64,000 nt of DNA from contig NZ_FZOR01000015.1 of the NCBI RefSeq assembly GCF_900188445.1, positions 1-64,000 of the forward strand, written 5' to 3'. Of this stretch, positions 7,796 through 16,177 are shown piece after piece (the first letter of the stretch is position 1; each line of letters opens with the position of its first letter). The DNA is from Actinomadura meyerae. GTDB taxonomy: Bacteria; Actinomycetota; Actinomycetes; Streptosporangiales; Streptosporangiaceae. A program made the translations under genes and the position numbers. The notes beneath the pieces were generated by a model. It had not been told where the DNA came from. It saw only the letters and a program-made list of their open reading frames with translations, and made no database searches.

Positions 7796-8994
7796 GAGGG
7801 CAACCTCAGTACGTTGACGGTGGAACCGGCCTGCACGGCCTCGGTGTCTTCTGCGAGCTCGATCAGCGCGTTCGCCGAGGAGAGGGAGGCGAGCTGGTGG
7901 GAGCCCTGCACCTCGGCGGGGGCCACGCTGTAGGAGCCGCCGCTGAACGACAGCTTGCCGCGCAGGTAGTGGCGCAGCCCGGTTGGGGACGTGACGTCCT
8001 CGGCCAGGACGGCGCTCACGGTCGGCAGCGGCTCCGGTGGCAGCCCCTGCATGGCGAGCAGCGCGGGCCGGACGAAGACCTGGAACGAGACGTACGCGCT
8101 CACGGGGTTCCCGGGGAGCGTGAACACGGGCGTGCCCTCAAGGAGGCCGAACCCTTGCGGCTTGCCCGGACGCATCCGCACCTTGTGGAAGCCCACCGTG
8201 CCGGTCAGCGCCTCCTTGACGACGTCCCTGGTGCCCATGGACACGCCGCCGGTGGTGATGATGGCGTCGGCCCGGACGAGCTGGTCGTGGAGCATCTCCA
8301 GGACGTCGCCCGGCTCGTCCTCGACCGTGGCGTGCCGGAACCCGACTCCGCCCGCCTCGACCACGGCCGCGATGAGCATGAAGCTGTTCGATTCCCAGAT
8401 CTGGCCCGGGGACAGGGCGGAACCTGGCTCGCGCAGCTCGTCGCCCGTCGAGACCACCACGACGCGGGGTTTCGGACGCACCGTCACCCGGGGCCGGCCC
8501 ACCGCCGCGACCATGCCGAGCTGGGGCGCGGTCAGCCGCGTGCCGGCGGGCGCCACGACCTCGCCGGCGCGGACGTCCTCGCCCGCGCGCCGGATGTAGT
8601 TGCCCGGCGGGGCCGCGCGGAAGACCCGGACGTTGGCGGCCCCGCCGTCCGTCCACTCGACCGGGATGACCGCGTCGGCGCCGGCGGGCAGCGGCGCGCC
8701 CGTCATGATCCGCGCGGTCAGGCCGGGCCGGATCGCCGCCACGCCGGAGTCGCCCGCCACGATGTCGCCGACGACGGGCAGCGTGACCGGGGACCCCTCG
8801 GCGGCCGCCGCGATGTCGGCCGCGACGACGGCGTAGCCGTCCATCGCGGAGTTGTCGAACGGCGGCAGCGGCACCGGCGCGGACACGGGCTCGGCGAGCA
8901 CCGTGCCCTGCGCCTCCAGCAGCGCCAGGTCGAGCGGCGGCAGCGTCTTCACTCTGCCGAGGATCTCCTGCAGATGCTCATCGACCGATCTCAT
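7792..8994 (-). CDS. moeA: Molybdopterin molybdenumtransferase MoeA
   Basis: I chose ATG 8994 (MRSVDEHL) because GGGAGG lies seven bases upstream. The 400-residue protein shows the MoeA domains in order: N-terminal linker with 'LPPFDNSAMDGYAVV', domain II, the molybdopterin-binding domain with 'VVSTGDELREPG' and 'ITTGGVSMGTRDVVKEAL', and the C-terminal beta domain with 'TLPGNPVSAYVSF'. It inserts molybdate into adenylated molybdopterin. It follows galU by 27 bases and overlaps moaC, a gene order common in actinobacterial housekeeping regions. Confidence 0.96.
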   Translation of the reverse strand: MRSVDEHLQEILGRVKTLPPLDLALLEAQGTVLAEPVSAPVPLPPFDNSAMDGYAVVAADIAAAAEGSPVTLPVVGDIVAGDSGVAAIRPGLTARIMTGAPLPAGADAVIPVEWTDGGAANVRVFRAAPPGNYIRRAGEDVRAGEVVAPAGTRLTAPQLGMVAAVGRPRVTVRPKPRVVVVSTGDELREPGSALSPGQIWESNSFMLIAAVVEAGGVGFRHATVEDEPGDVLEMLHDQLVRADAIITTGGVSMGTRDVVKEALTGTVGFHKVRMRPGKPQGFGLLEGTPVFTLPGNPVSAYVSFQVFVRPALLAMQGLPPEPLPTVSAVLAEDVTSPTGLRHYLRGKLSFSGGSYSVAPAEVQGSHQLASLSSANALIELAEDTEAVQAGSTVNVLRLPS

Positions 8995-9021
8995 GACCAC
9001 GCCTCCCAGTGTGGCGGGTCG

Positions 9022-9957
9022 TCACGCGTCCCCGGAGCCGCCCACGCCGCCGGCGCCGTCCTGCGACTCGACGAACTCGCGCAGCCACGGGATGAACTCG
9101 GGCGCCAGGTCGGGGCGTTCCGCGGCGAACTGGACGACCGTCCGCAGGTACTCCAGCTTGTTGCCGGTGTCGTAGCGGCGCCCCCGGAACTTGACGCCGT
9201 AGACGCCGCCGCCCTGGTCGGCGGGCATGTCGGCGAGGGTGCGCAGCGCGTCGGTCAGCTGGATCTCGCCGCCGCGCCCGGGCGGGGTCTTCTCCAGCAC
9301 GTCGAACACGGCGGGGTCGCAGACGTACCGCCCGATGATGATCCAGTTGCTCGGCGCCTCCTCGGCGGCGGGCTTCTCGACCAGGTCGGACACACGGACG
9401 ACGTCGTCCTCGTCCGTCGCCTCGATGGCCGCGCACCCGTACGCGGAGACCTGGTCGGGCGCCACCTCCATCAGCGCGATGACGCTGCCGCCGTACTGGT
9501 TGCGCACCTCGATCATGCGGCGCAGCAGCTTGTCGCGGGCGTCGATCATGTCGTCGCCGAGCAGCACCGCGAACGGCTCCCGGCCGACGTGCTGGCGGGC
9601 GCAGTGCACCGCGTGCCCGAGGCCCCGCGGCTCCCCCTGCCGGACGTAGTGCATGATCGCCAGGTCGCTGGACTCGCGCACCGCGTCCAGCCGCCCGTCG
9701 TCGCCCTTCGCGCGCAGCGCCTCCTCGAGCTCGTAGGCTCGGTCGAAGTGGTCCTCGATGGACCGCTTGCTGCGCCCGGTGATCATGAGCACGTCGCTGA
9801 GGCCGGCGTCGACCGCCTCCTCGACGACGTACTGGATCGCCGGTTTGTCGACGATGGGCAGCATTTCCTTGGGAGTCGCCTTGGTGGCGGGCAAGAATCG
9901 GGTACCGAGGCCGGCCGCAGGGACGACCGCCTTGAGTACAGGTGCAATGTCGGCCAT
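9022..9957 (-). CDS. galU: UTP--glucose-1-phosphate uridylyltransferase
   Basis: This 311-residue GalU has the nucleotide-binding signature 'GLGTRFLPATKATPKEMLP' near residues 16-34, the metal/substrate region 'VLLGDDMIDARDKLL', 'LVEKPAAEEAPSNWIIIGRY' and 'GRRYDTGNKLEYLRTVVQFA'. It makes UDP-glucose from UTP and glucose-1-phosphate for cell-wall glycans, exopolysaccharide and trehalose. It is the first gene of the galU-moeA-moaC-moaB run and is divergent from 5-formyl-THF cyclo-ligase, with only 33 bases between the two starts. No Shine-Dalgarno sequence is seen; a -10-like element lies six bases before the ATG. Confidence 0.96.
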   Translation of the reverse strand: MADIAPVLKAVVPAAGLGTRFLPATKATPKEMLPIVDKPAIQYVVEEAVDAGLSDVLMITGRSKRSIEDHFDRAYELEEALRAKGDDGRLDAVRESSDLAIMHYVRQGEPRGLGHAVHCARQHVGREPFAVLLGDDMIDARDKLLRRMIEVRNQYGGSVIALMEVAPDQVSAYGCAAIEATDEDDVVRVSDLVEKPAAEEAPSNWIIIGRYVCDPAVFDVLEKTPPGRGGEIQLTDALRTLADMPADQGGGVYGVKFRGRRYDTGNKLEYLRTVVQFAAERPDLAPEFIPWLREFVESQDGAGGVGGSGDA

Positions 9958-9963
9958 GTACCG

Positions 9964-9969
9964 ACCCTA
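9964..9969 (-). promoter_or_regulatory. Candidate leaderless -10 element for galU
   Basis: On the minus strand TAGGGT ends six bases before the galU ATG (9957). It is the best example here of the TANNNT-N6-ATG pattern. The space to the divergent gene is only 33 bases, so a -35 region would overlap that gene's start. Confidence 0.5.
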
Positions 9970-9990
9970 ACCATCCGTGAGGACGACAGC

Positions 9991-10572
9991 GTGCACGACA
10001 TCCTTTCGAAGGCCGGACTCCGGGCGGAAATGCTGGGCCGACGTGCGGCGATGCGACCGGAGGAGCGCTCCGCGGCGGCGCGCCGGGTCCGGGACGCGCT
10101 GCTGTCGGTGCCCGAGGTGGAGATGGCGGGGACCATCGCGGCGTACGCGTCGATCGGCGACGAGCCCGACACGCGCAGCCTGCTGTTCGCGCTCTGGAAG
10201 CGCGGGACGTACGTGCTGCTCCCCGTCCTGCTCCCGGACGGCGACCTCGACTGGGCGTCCTACGAGGGGCCCGACTCGCTGGTGCCGGGGGCGCGCGGGT
10301 GCCTGGAGCCGTCCGAGCCGCGGCGCGGGCCGGGCGCGATCGCCGGGGCGGACGTCGTCCTGGTCCCGGCGGTGGCCGTCGACCGGACGGGGATGCGCCT
10401 CGGCCGCGGCGGCGGCTCCTACGACCGCGCGCTCGCGCGTGTCGGCCCGGCGATCCTGACGGTCGCGCCGCTGTACGACGGCGAGCTGGTGGAGGCGCTG
10501 CCGTCCGAGCCGCACGACCGGCGCGTCCGCGCCGTCGCCACCCCGTCCGACGGGTTCGTCCGGCTGGGCTGA
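9991..10572 (+). CDS. 5-formyltetrahydrofolate cyclo-ligase
   Basis: I place the start at GTG 9991 (VHDILSKAG) with a GAGGAC site just upstream. The 193-residue protein fits the 5-FTHF cyclo-ligase family. An N-terminal basic helix 'LRAEMLGRRAAMRPEERSAA' is followed by 'AGTIAAYASIGDEPDTRSLL', 'VLLPVLLPDGDLDWASY', and the ATP-binding 'VDRTGMRLGRGGGSYDRAL'. It converts 5-formyl-THF to 5,10-methenyl-THF with ATP, recovering the storage folate. Divergence from galU is a recurring actinobacterial arrangement. Confidence 0.93.
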   Translation: MHDILSKAGLRAEMLGRRAAMRPEERSAAARRVRDALLSVPEVEMAGTIAAYASIGDEPDTRSLLFALWKRGTYVLLPVLLPDGDLDWASYEGPDSLVPGARGCLEPSEPRRGPGAIAGADVVLVPAVAVDRTGMRLGRGGGSYDRALARVGPAILTVAPLYDGELVEALPSEPHDRRVRAVATPSDGFVRLG

Positions 10573-10788
10573 CCGGTGGCCCGGGCATGCGGCCCAGTGG
10601 AGGGGCGGCCGGGAAGGAGGACGGTCCGGCAGGGGACGTGCGAAACATCGTGAACAGGGTAAAACCGCAGGCCATACAGCGTTTGGGATCGTTTCCGACA
10701 TGCCGATGCTCAACAGGAAATGCGCGATCGACCGTTGAATCTGTAGGATTGCTAAACGTTCAACTTTGACGACCCCGAAGGGCGGGAT

Positions 10789-12273
10789 GTGCATCTCGAC
10801 ATCTGGCTACTCCTCGGGGCCGCGCTCGTACTCTGCGCCATCATCGCGGTCAGGCTGTCCCACAAGGCGGGACTCCCGACCCTGCTGGCGTACATGGCCC
10901 TCGGCCTCTTCATCGGCGAGTCCGGTCCCCTCCACATCCACTTCGACGATGCCGAACTCGCCGAGACGCTCGGGCTCGCCGCCCTCGTCCTGATCCTCGC
11001 CGAAGGCGGCATCACCACGGACTGGCGGCGGATGAAGCCGGCGGTGCCCGTCGCCGTCAGCGTGTCCGTCCTCGGCACCCTGATCAGCATCGGCATCGTG
11101 GCGGCCGCCTGCATCTGGCTCCTCGGGATGGACTGGCGCTTCGCCTTCCTGCTCGGCGCCGTGCTCGCGCCCACCGACGCCGCCGCCGTGTTCTCGGTGC
11201 TGCGGCGATTGCCCCTGCCCTCCAGGCTGATGGGCCTGCTGGAGGGCGAGTCCGGCATGAACGACGCCCCCGTGGTCATCATCGTGATCACGCTGAGCGC
11301 CCACAGCACCGCCCCCAACCTGGCCGAACTGCTCGGCGTGATGGTGTACGAGCTGGTCGCGGGCGCCGTGATCGGCATCGCCATCGGGTGGCTCGGCGCG
11401 CAGGGCCTGCGCCGCATCGCGCTGCCCGCCTCCGGCCTCTACCCCATCGCGGTGATGTCGCTGGCCGTCGGCGCCTACGCGTCGGCGTCGATGCTGCATG
11501 CGAGCGGGTTCCTCGCCGTCTACGTGGGCGCGGTGGTGCTCGGGAACTCCCGGCTCCCGCACCGTCCCGCCACGCGGGGCTTCGCGGAGGGCGTCGGCTG
11601 GCTCGCCCAGATCGGGCTGTTCGTGATGCTCGGGCTGCTCGCCGACCCCGGCGAACTCCCCGCCCAGATCCTGCCCGCGCTGATCGTCGGGTCGGTGCTG
11701 CTGCTGGTCGCCCGGCCGGTGTCGATCGTGCTGTCCACGATCGGGTTCAAGCTGACCTGGGGCGAGAAGCTCTTCACCTCCTGGGCCGGGCTGCGCGGCG
11801 CCGTCCCGATCGTCCTCGCCACCATCCCGATGGTCGCCGACATCCCGAACGCCGACCGGCTGTTCGCGATCGTCTTCAACATCGTCGTCCTGTTCACCCT
11901 GCTCCAGGGGCCGACGCTGCCGCTCGTGGCGCGCTGGTGCCGGCTGTCCAGCGACGAGCCGACCCGGGAGCTGGACGTGGAGGCCGCGCCGCTGGAGGAG
12001 CTGCACGCCGACCTGCTGGAGGTCCGGATCCCGCCCGACTCGATGCTGAGCGGCGTGGAGATCTTCGAGCTGCGGCTGCCCCCGGGCGCGTCCATCACGC
12101 TCATCGTGCGGGAGGGGACGAGCTTCGTCCCCGAACCGACCACGCCGCTGCAATCCGGTGACACCCTCCTCGTCGTGACCACCGACGCCGTCCGCGAGGC
12201 GGCCGAGCGGCGGCTCCGCGCGGTGAGCAGGAAGGGCAAGCTGGCGGGCTGGTTCGGCGAGACCGGCACCTGA
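10789..12273 (+). CDS. Cation/proton antiporter (CPA1, NhaP2/CvrA-like) with TrkA_C domain
   Basis: The start is a GTG at 10789 after AAGGGCGGG. The 494-residue membrane protein has about 12 hydrophobic segments in its first 390 residues, including 'AEGGITTDWRRMKPAV', the core 'VLAPTDAAAVFSVL' (Thr-Asp in the ion path) and 'EGESGMNDAPVVIIVI'. Residues from about 415 form a RCK/TrkA_C-like domain ending in 'GDTLLVVTTDAVREAAERRL', as in K+/H+ antiporters. It probably exchanges K+ or Na+ for protons for pH and turgor control, gated by a bound nucleotide. The 216 bases upstream contain no gene and a locally AT-rich stretch from about 10640. Confidence 0.9.
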   Translation: MHLDIWLLLGAALVLCAIIAVRLSHKAGLPTLLAYMALGLFIGESGPLHIHFDDAELAETLGLAALVLILAEGGITTDWRRMKPAVPVAVSVSVLGTLISIGIVAAACIWLLGMDWRFAFLLGAVLAPTDAAAVFSVLRRLPLPSRLMGLLEGESGMNDAPVVIIVITLSAHSTAPNLAELLGVMVYELVAGAVIGIAIGWLGAQGLRRIALPASGLYPIAVMSLAVGAYASASMLHASGFLAVYVGAVVLGNSRLPHRPATRGFAEGVGWLAQIGLFVMLGLLADPGELPAQILPALIVGSVLLLVARPVSIVLSTIGFKLTWGEKLFTSWAGLRGAVPIVLATIPMVADIPNADRLFAIVFNIVVLFTLLQGPTLPLVARWCRLSSDEPTRELDVEAAPLEELHADLLEVRIPPDSMLSGVEIFELRLPPGASITLIVREGTSFVPEPTTPLQSGDTLLVVTTDAVREAAERRLRAVSRKGKLAGWFGETGT

Positions 12274-12442
12274 TGCGCACGGCGGGGACGGGCGGACACC
12301 TGCCGGGCGGGGACGGGCGGATTCGTGACCGACCTGGGAACAGGCCGGGGGCGAATCCCGTTCCACGCATGGGTACCATTAGCAGTCGTTCACAGTGAGT
12401 GCCAGTCCGGACTCCGCCGGGCTGAGTCAGCTAGGAGGAACC

Positions 12443-12808
12443 GTGCCGACGTATCAGTACGTTTGCACCGAGTGCGGCGAACCTCTGGAGGTCGTGCAGA
12501 AGTTCAGCGACGACGCGCTGACCGAATGCCCGGCATGCAGCGGCAAGCTCCGCAAGGTCTTCTCCGCGGCGGGGATCATCTTCAAGGGGTCGGGCTTCTA
12601 CCGCACCGACAGCCGCGGCTCCGGCAAGTCGTCCTCGACCGCGGGCTCGTCGTCGAGCACCTCGTCGAACGGGTCGTCCAACGGCTCGTCGGGCACCTCG
12701 TCGAACGGCTCCTCGGGCGACTCCTCCTCGGCGGCCTCCGGCTCGTCGTCGTCCGGCGGCGACTCCTCGTCGTCCGGCAAGTCCTCGTCGTCCGAGAAGG
12801 TCGCCTGA
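12443..12808 (+). CDS. FmdB-family zinc-ribbon protein with Ser/Gly-rich tail
   Basis: I place the start at the GTG at 12443, eight bases after the strong AGGAGGAA at 12433. The first ~50 residues are the FmdB zinc ribbon, with the two Cys pairs 'CTEC' and 'CPAC' plus 'FKGSGFYRTD'. The remaining ~65 residues are almost only Ser, Gly, Asn and Asp (SSSTSSNGSSNGSSG...). FmdB-like ribbons are widespread small proteins of uncertain role, originally proposed to regulate formamidase. The low-complexity tail is longer than in typical relatives. It stands alone and ends at a clear terminator. Confidence 0.85.
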   Translation: MPTYQYVCTECGEPLEVVQKFSDDALTECPACSGKLRKVFSAAGIIFKGSGFYRTDSRGSGKSSSTAGSSSSTSSNGSSNGSSGTSSNGSSGDSSSAASGSSSSGGDSSSSGKSSSSEKVA

Positions 12809-12874
12809 CCTCGTAGGACCCTCGCGCCCGACCCGGCGGTCCCCCGCGGACCCGCCGGGTCTCAGGCGTTCCCG

Positions 12875-12912
12875 GGCGCCGGCTACATCTCAAGACGTAG
12901 CCGGCGCCTTTT
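12875..12912 (+). terminator. Rho-independent terminator after the FmdB-family gene
   Basis: A perfect 12-bp stem (GGCGCCGGCTAC at 12875-12886 with 12897-12908), a 10-base loop and a TTTT tract form the most canonical terminator in the window. The 313-base gap 12809-13121 otherwise holds only the promoter region of the MMPL gene. Confidence 0.9.
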
Positions 12913-13038
12913 CCATGGCCCGAACGGCGTAGCCGCGTTCCCTTCTCACGCCGGACGCGCACGGCCGGCCCTGACGCGACGATTGAGATCAGGGAACGGC
13001 CCACCCCTACCGCTCCGCCGCACGACCCTCGGGGATTT

Positions 13039-13098
13039 CGAGATAGTACTTGACATCTCTCGGGGAGCGAGACACTCTAGCTAACGCGATATATCTCG
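13039..13098 (+). promoter_or_regulatory. Candidate promoter/operator of the MMPL transporter
   Basis: TTGACA at 13050-13055 is a perfect -35 hexamer. It is bracketed by inverted CGAGATA (13039-13045) and TATCTCG (13092-13098) arms about five helical turns apart. The region is unusually AT-rich for this genome. A good -10 at the right spacing is not clear. The arms could bind a TetR- or PadR-type repressor, but no regulator gene is adjacent. Confidence 0.4.
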
Positions 13099-13121
13099 TC
13101 TTCGTGCCTCAGGAGAGGATC

Positions 13122-15248
13122 ATGAGCGCTTCGAGCCCGGCTCCACCCAGAGCCCCGTCCCACCGGCTTGCCGGACTGATCGCCGGACGGCGCACCAAAT
13201 GGGTCGTCCTGGCCCTGTGGATCGCCCTGCTGGTGGGCCTCGGCCCGCTCGCCGGCAAGCTCGGCGACGTCGAGGAGAACGACGCGGCCGCCTGGCTCCC
13301 CGCCGGCGCCGAGTCGACCCAGGTCGTCGAGCTGGAGGAGCAGTTCCGCAAGGACGAGACGATGCTCGCCGTCATCGTCTACGAGCGGTCCGGCGGGATC
13401 ACCCCGGCGGACCGCGCCAAGGCCGCCGCCGACGTGACCGCCCTGCAGCAGCTGCCCGGCGCACAGAAGGCGTCCGGCCCGTTCCCGTCCAAGGACGGCA
13501 AGGCCCTGCAGACGCTCGTTCCCCTCACCGACGAGGACGTCACCGGCGCCGTCGACCAGGCGCGCGACATCGCCAAGCGGGGGCCTCCCGGGCTGACCGC
13601 GCACGTCACCGGGCCCGCCGGCAGCGGCGCCGACATGTTCAAGGTCTTCGAGAGCCTCGACGGCTTCCTGCTCATGGCCGCGGGCCTCGTCGTCATCGTC
13701 CTGCTGCTGTTCATCTACCGCAGTCCGCTCCTGTGGATCGTCCCGGTGCTCAGCGCCGTGTTCGCCCTGGGGCTCGCCCAGTCGTCGGTGTACCTGCTGG
13801 CCAAGTACGCCGACCTCACCGTCAACGGCCAGAGCGCCGGCATCCTGACGGTCCTCGTCTTCGGTGTCGCCACCGACTACGCCCTGCTGCTCGTCGCCCG
13901 CTACCGGGAAGAGCTGCACCGCCATGAGGACCGGCACGAGGCCATGGCCTTCGCGCTGCACCGCGCGGCGCCCGCCATCATCGCTTCGGCCGCCACCGTC
14001 GCGGTCGGCCTGCTGTGCCTGCTGCTCGCCGACATGAACTCCACCGCGGGCATGGGCCCCGTCGCCGCCGCCGGCGTGCTCACCGCCCTGGCCGCCATGA
14101 CCACGCTGCTGCCCGCTCTCCTGGTCATCTTCGGCCGGTGGCTGTTCTGGCCGCTCGTCCCCCGGTACGACGAGAAGTACCTGCGGCCGGAGGCGTACGA
14201 GGCCGAGCACGGCGTGTGGAGCCGTATAGCCGCCTTCGTCGGCAGGCGCCCGCGCGCGCTCTGGGCCGGCACCCTGCTCGGCTTGATCGTCCTCACTCTG
14301 GGGCTGGGGTCGCTCAAGGCGGACGGGCTGACCGACGCGGGCCAGTTCACCGGCAAGCCCGACTCCGTGAAGGGCTCGGAGGTCGTCACCCGGCACTTCG
14401 CCGCGGGTTCGGGCTCCCCCGCCGTCGTCATCGGCCGGGCGCAGGCGTCCGACCAGCTCGCCCAGACCCTGCGCGGGACGCCCGGCGTCGCCGAGGTCTC
14501 CCCGCCGGTGACCGTGAACGGCCTGGTCAAGTACGAGGCGGTGCTGAAGGACCCGGCCGACGGCGAGGCCGCGCGGGCGACCATCGACCGGCTGCGGAGC
14601 GCCGTGCACGGCGTCCCGTCCGCGGACGCGAAGGTCGGCGGCATGACCGCGACGGCGCTCGACATCGAGCGCGCCTCCAGCCGCGACAACAAGGTGATCA
14701 TCCCGATCGTGCTGGGCGTGGTGTTCCTCATCCTCATCGCGCTGCTGCGCGCCGCCGTCGCGCCGCTGCTGATGATCGGCACCGTCGTGCTGTCGTTCCT
14801 CGCCTCGCTCGGCGCCTGCGCGCTGATCTTCGAGCACGGCTTCGGCTTCGAGGGCGCCGATGCCGGGTTCCCGCTGCTGGCGTTCATCTTCCTGGTCGCG
14901 CTCGGGGTCGACTACAACATCTTCCTGATGCACCGGGTGCGGGAGGAGTCGCAGCTCCTCGGCACGCGCCGCGGCATCCGGCGCGGCCTCACCGTCACCG
15001 GCGGCGTCATCACCTCGGCCGGGCTGGTGCTGGCGGCCACGTTCGCGGCGATGGTCACGCTGCCGCTGGTCAGCATGGTGGAGATGGGCTTCGTGGTCGC
15101 GTTCGGCGTCCTGCTCGACACGCTCATCGTCCGGTCCCTGCTGCTCCCGGCGCTGGCGCACGACATCGGCCGGCGGATCTGGACGCCGGGACGGCTCGCC
15201 CGCGAGGAGCCGGCCGTCGAGCCCAAGGTCCTGGACCCGGTCGGCTGA
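13122..15248 (+). CDS. MMPL-family RND transporter
   Basis: I place the start at ATG 13122, three bases after AGGAGAGG; an upstream TTG at 13050 coincides with the -35 box and is rejected. The 708-residue protein has the MMPL layout: a first membrane helix 'WVVLALWIALLVGLGPLAG', a large extracytoplasmic loop to about residue 170, a membrane block with 'FGVATDYALLLVARYREE', a second loop, and a final block with 'VALGVDYNIFLMHRVREE'. The buried Asp-Tyr pairs in both blocks match the proton-relay positions of MmpL proteins. It likely exports lipids or lipophilic toxins by proton motive force. It is monocistronic, with a terminator right after it. Confidence 0.92.
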   Translation: MSASSPAPPRAPSHRLAGLIAGRRTKWVVLALWIALLVGLGPLAGKLGDVEENDAAAWLPAGAESTQVVELEEQFRKDETMLAVIVYERSGGITPADRAKAAADVTALQQLPGAQKASGPFPSKDGKALQTLVPLTDEDVTGAVDQARDIAKRGPPGLTAHVTGPAGSGADMFKVFESLDGFLLMAAGLVVIVLLLFIYRSPLLWIVPVLSAVFALGLAQSSVYLLAKYADLTVNGQSAGILTVLVFGVATDYALLLVARYREELHRHEDRHEAMAFALHRAAPAIIASAATVAVGLLCLLLADMNSTAGMGPVAAAGVLTALAAMTTLLPALLVIFGRWLFWPLVPRYDEKYLRPEAYEAEHGVWSRIAAFVGRRPRALWAGTLLGLIVLTLGLGSLKADGLTDAGQFTGKPDSVKGSEVVTRHFAAGSGSPAVVIGRAQASDQLAQTLRGTPGVAEVSPPVTVNGLVKYEAVLKDPADGEAARATIDRLRSAVHGVPSADAKVGGMTATALDIERASSRDNKVIIPIVLGVVFLILIALLRAAVAPLLMIGTVVLSFLASLGACALIFEHGFGFEGADAGFPLLAFIFLVALGVDYNIFLMHRVREESQLLGTRRGIRRGLTVTGGVITSAGLVLAATFAAMVTLPLVSMVEMGFVVAFGVLLDTLIVRSLLLPALAHDIGRRIWTPGRLAREEPAVEPKVLDPVG

Positions 15249-15254
15249 CGGTCT

Positions 15255-15288
15255 CCGGGGGAGAGGGAGCGGGTGCCCTCTCCCCCGG
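15255..15288 (+). terminator. Terminator after the MMPL gene
   Basis: A perfect 13-bp stem (CCGGGGGAGAGGG at 15255-15267 with 15276-15288) and an eight-base loop lie six bases after the MMPL stop codon. Confidence 0.85.
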
Positions 15289-15295
15289 TCCCCGG

Positions 15296-15304
15296 TTATC
15301 CACA
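15296..15304 (+). other. Isolated perfect DnaA-box sequence (TTATCCACA)
   Basis: This nine-mer is the consensus DnaA box. It occurs once here, between the MMPL terminator and the MTA phosphorylase promoter. No cluster of boxes, AT-rich unwinding element or dnaA/dnaN gene is nearby, so it is not an origin. A titration or regulatory site, or chance, are the options. Confidence 0.4.
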
Positions 15305-15342
15305 ATCGGCGGACGGCCTGCCGGACCCGGCGCGCGGGTGGC

Positions 15343-15348
15343 TAGGGT
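15343..15348 (+). promoter_or_regulatory. Candidate leaderless -10 element for the MTA phosphorylase gene
   Basis: TAGGGT lies seven bases before the ATG at 15356, with no Shine-Dalgarno sequence between. It is the same pattern as at galU and the WYL regulator. Confidence 0.45.
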
Positions 15349-15355
15349 CGGCGCC

Positions 15356-16177
15356 ATGTCCACTTCCGGTTCCCAGCCCACCGCCGATATCGGGGTCATC
15401 GGCGGCTCGGGCTTCTACTCGTTCCTCGACGACATCGAAGAGGTGCGGGTCGACACCCCCTACGGCCCGCCGAGCGACCCCATCGCGATCGGCGAGCTGG
15501 GCGGCCGCCGCGTCGCCTTCTTCCCCCGGCACGGCCGCGACCACCGCTTCCCGCCGCACCGGATCCCCTACCGGGCCAACCTGTGGGCGCTGCGCTCCCT
15601 GGGCGTCCGGCAGGTCCTCGCGCCCTGCGCGGTCGGCTCCCTGACGCCGCGGTACGGCCCCGGCACCCTCGCCGTCCCCGACCAGCTCGCCGACCGGACG
15701 TCCGGGCGCGAGCAGACCTACTACGACTCCGGCGCCGCGGTGCACGTGTCGTTCTCCGACCCGTACTGCCCCACCGGCCGCCGCACCGCCCTCGAAGCCG
15801 CCCGCGCCACCGGCTGGGACCCCGTCGACCGCGGCACGCTCGTCGTCATCGAGGGGCCCCGGTTCTCCACCCGCGCCGAATCGCAGTGGTTCGCCTCCCA
15901 GGGCTGGACGCTCATCGGGATGACCGGCCACCCCGAGGCCGTCCTCGCCCGCGAGCTGGCGCTCTGCTACACCTCCCTCTGCCTCGTCACCGACCTCGAC
16001 GCCGGCATCGAGGAGGGCGAGGGCGTCACCATGCAGGAGGTGCTCCGCGTCTTCGGGCAGAACATGGAGCGCCTGCGCACCCTCGTCGCCGACGCGGTGA
16101 AGGCGCTGCCCACCGAACGCGCCTGCCCGTGCCCCCGCGTGCTGGACGGCATCGACCTCCCCCTGGAACTCCCATGA
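15356..16177 (+). CDS. mtnP: S-methyl-5'-thioadenosine phosphorylase
   Basis: The 273-residue protein belongs to the PNP/MTAP phosphorylase family. It has 'DIGVIGGSGFYSFLDD' at the N-terminus, the phosphate-binding 'FFPRHGRDHRFPPHRIPYRA', 'VIEGPRFSTRAESQWF' and 'IGMTGHPEAVLARELALCY'. It cleaves 5'-methylthioadenosine with phosphate to adenine and methylthioribose-1-phosphate, the first step of methionine salvage. Its close match in pattern to mycobacterial MTA phosphorylase supports this over purine nucleoside phosphorylase, although specificity is not certain. The stop overlaps the next ATG by four bases. Confidence 0.9.
   Translation: MSTSGSQPTADIGVIGGSGFYSFLDDIEEVRVDTPYGPPSDPIAIGELGGRRVAFFPRHGRDHRFPPHRIPYRANLWALRSLGVRQVLAPCAVGSLTPRYGPGTLAVPDQLADRTSGREQTYYDSGAAVHVSFSDPYCPTGRRTALEAARATGWDPVDRGTLVVIEGPRFSTRAESQWFASQGWTLIGMTGHPEAVLARELALCYTSLCLVTDLDAGIEEGEGVTMQEVLRVFGQNMERLRTLVADAVKALPTERACPCPRVLDGIDLPLELP

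Noticed and set aside
7897..10572. An 891-codon plus-strand frame over moeA and galU
   Set aside because: Only its last 193 codons (from 9991) code for a recognisable protein. The rest is antisense to moeA and galU, a usual artefact of GC-rich DNA.
15296..15304. Replication origin
   Set aside because: Only one DnaA box, no AT-rich unwinding region and no dnaA, dnaN or parAB nearby.
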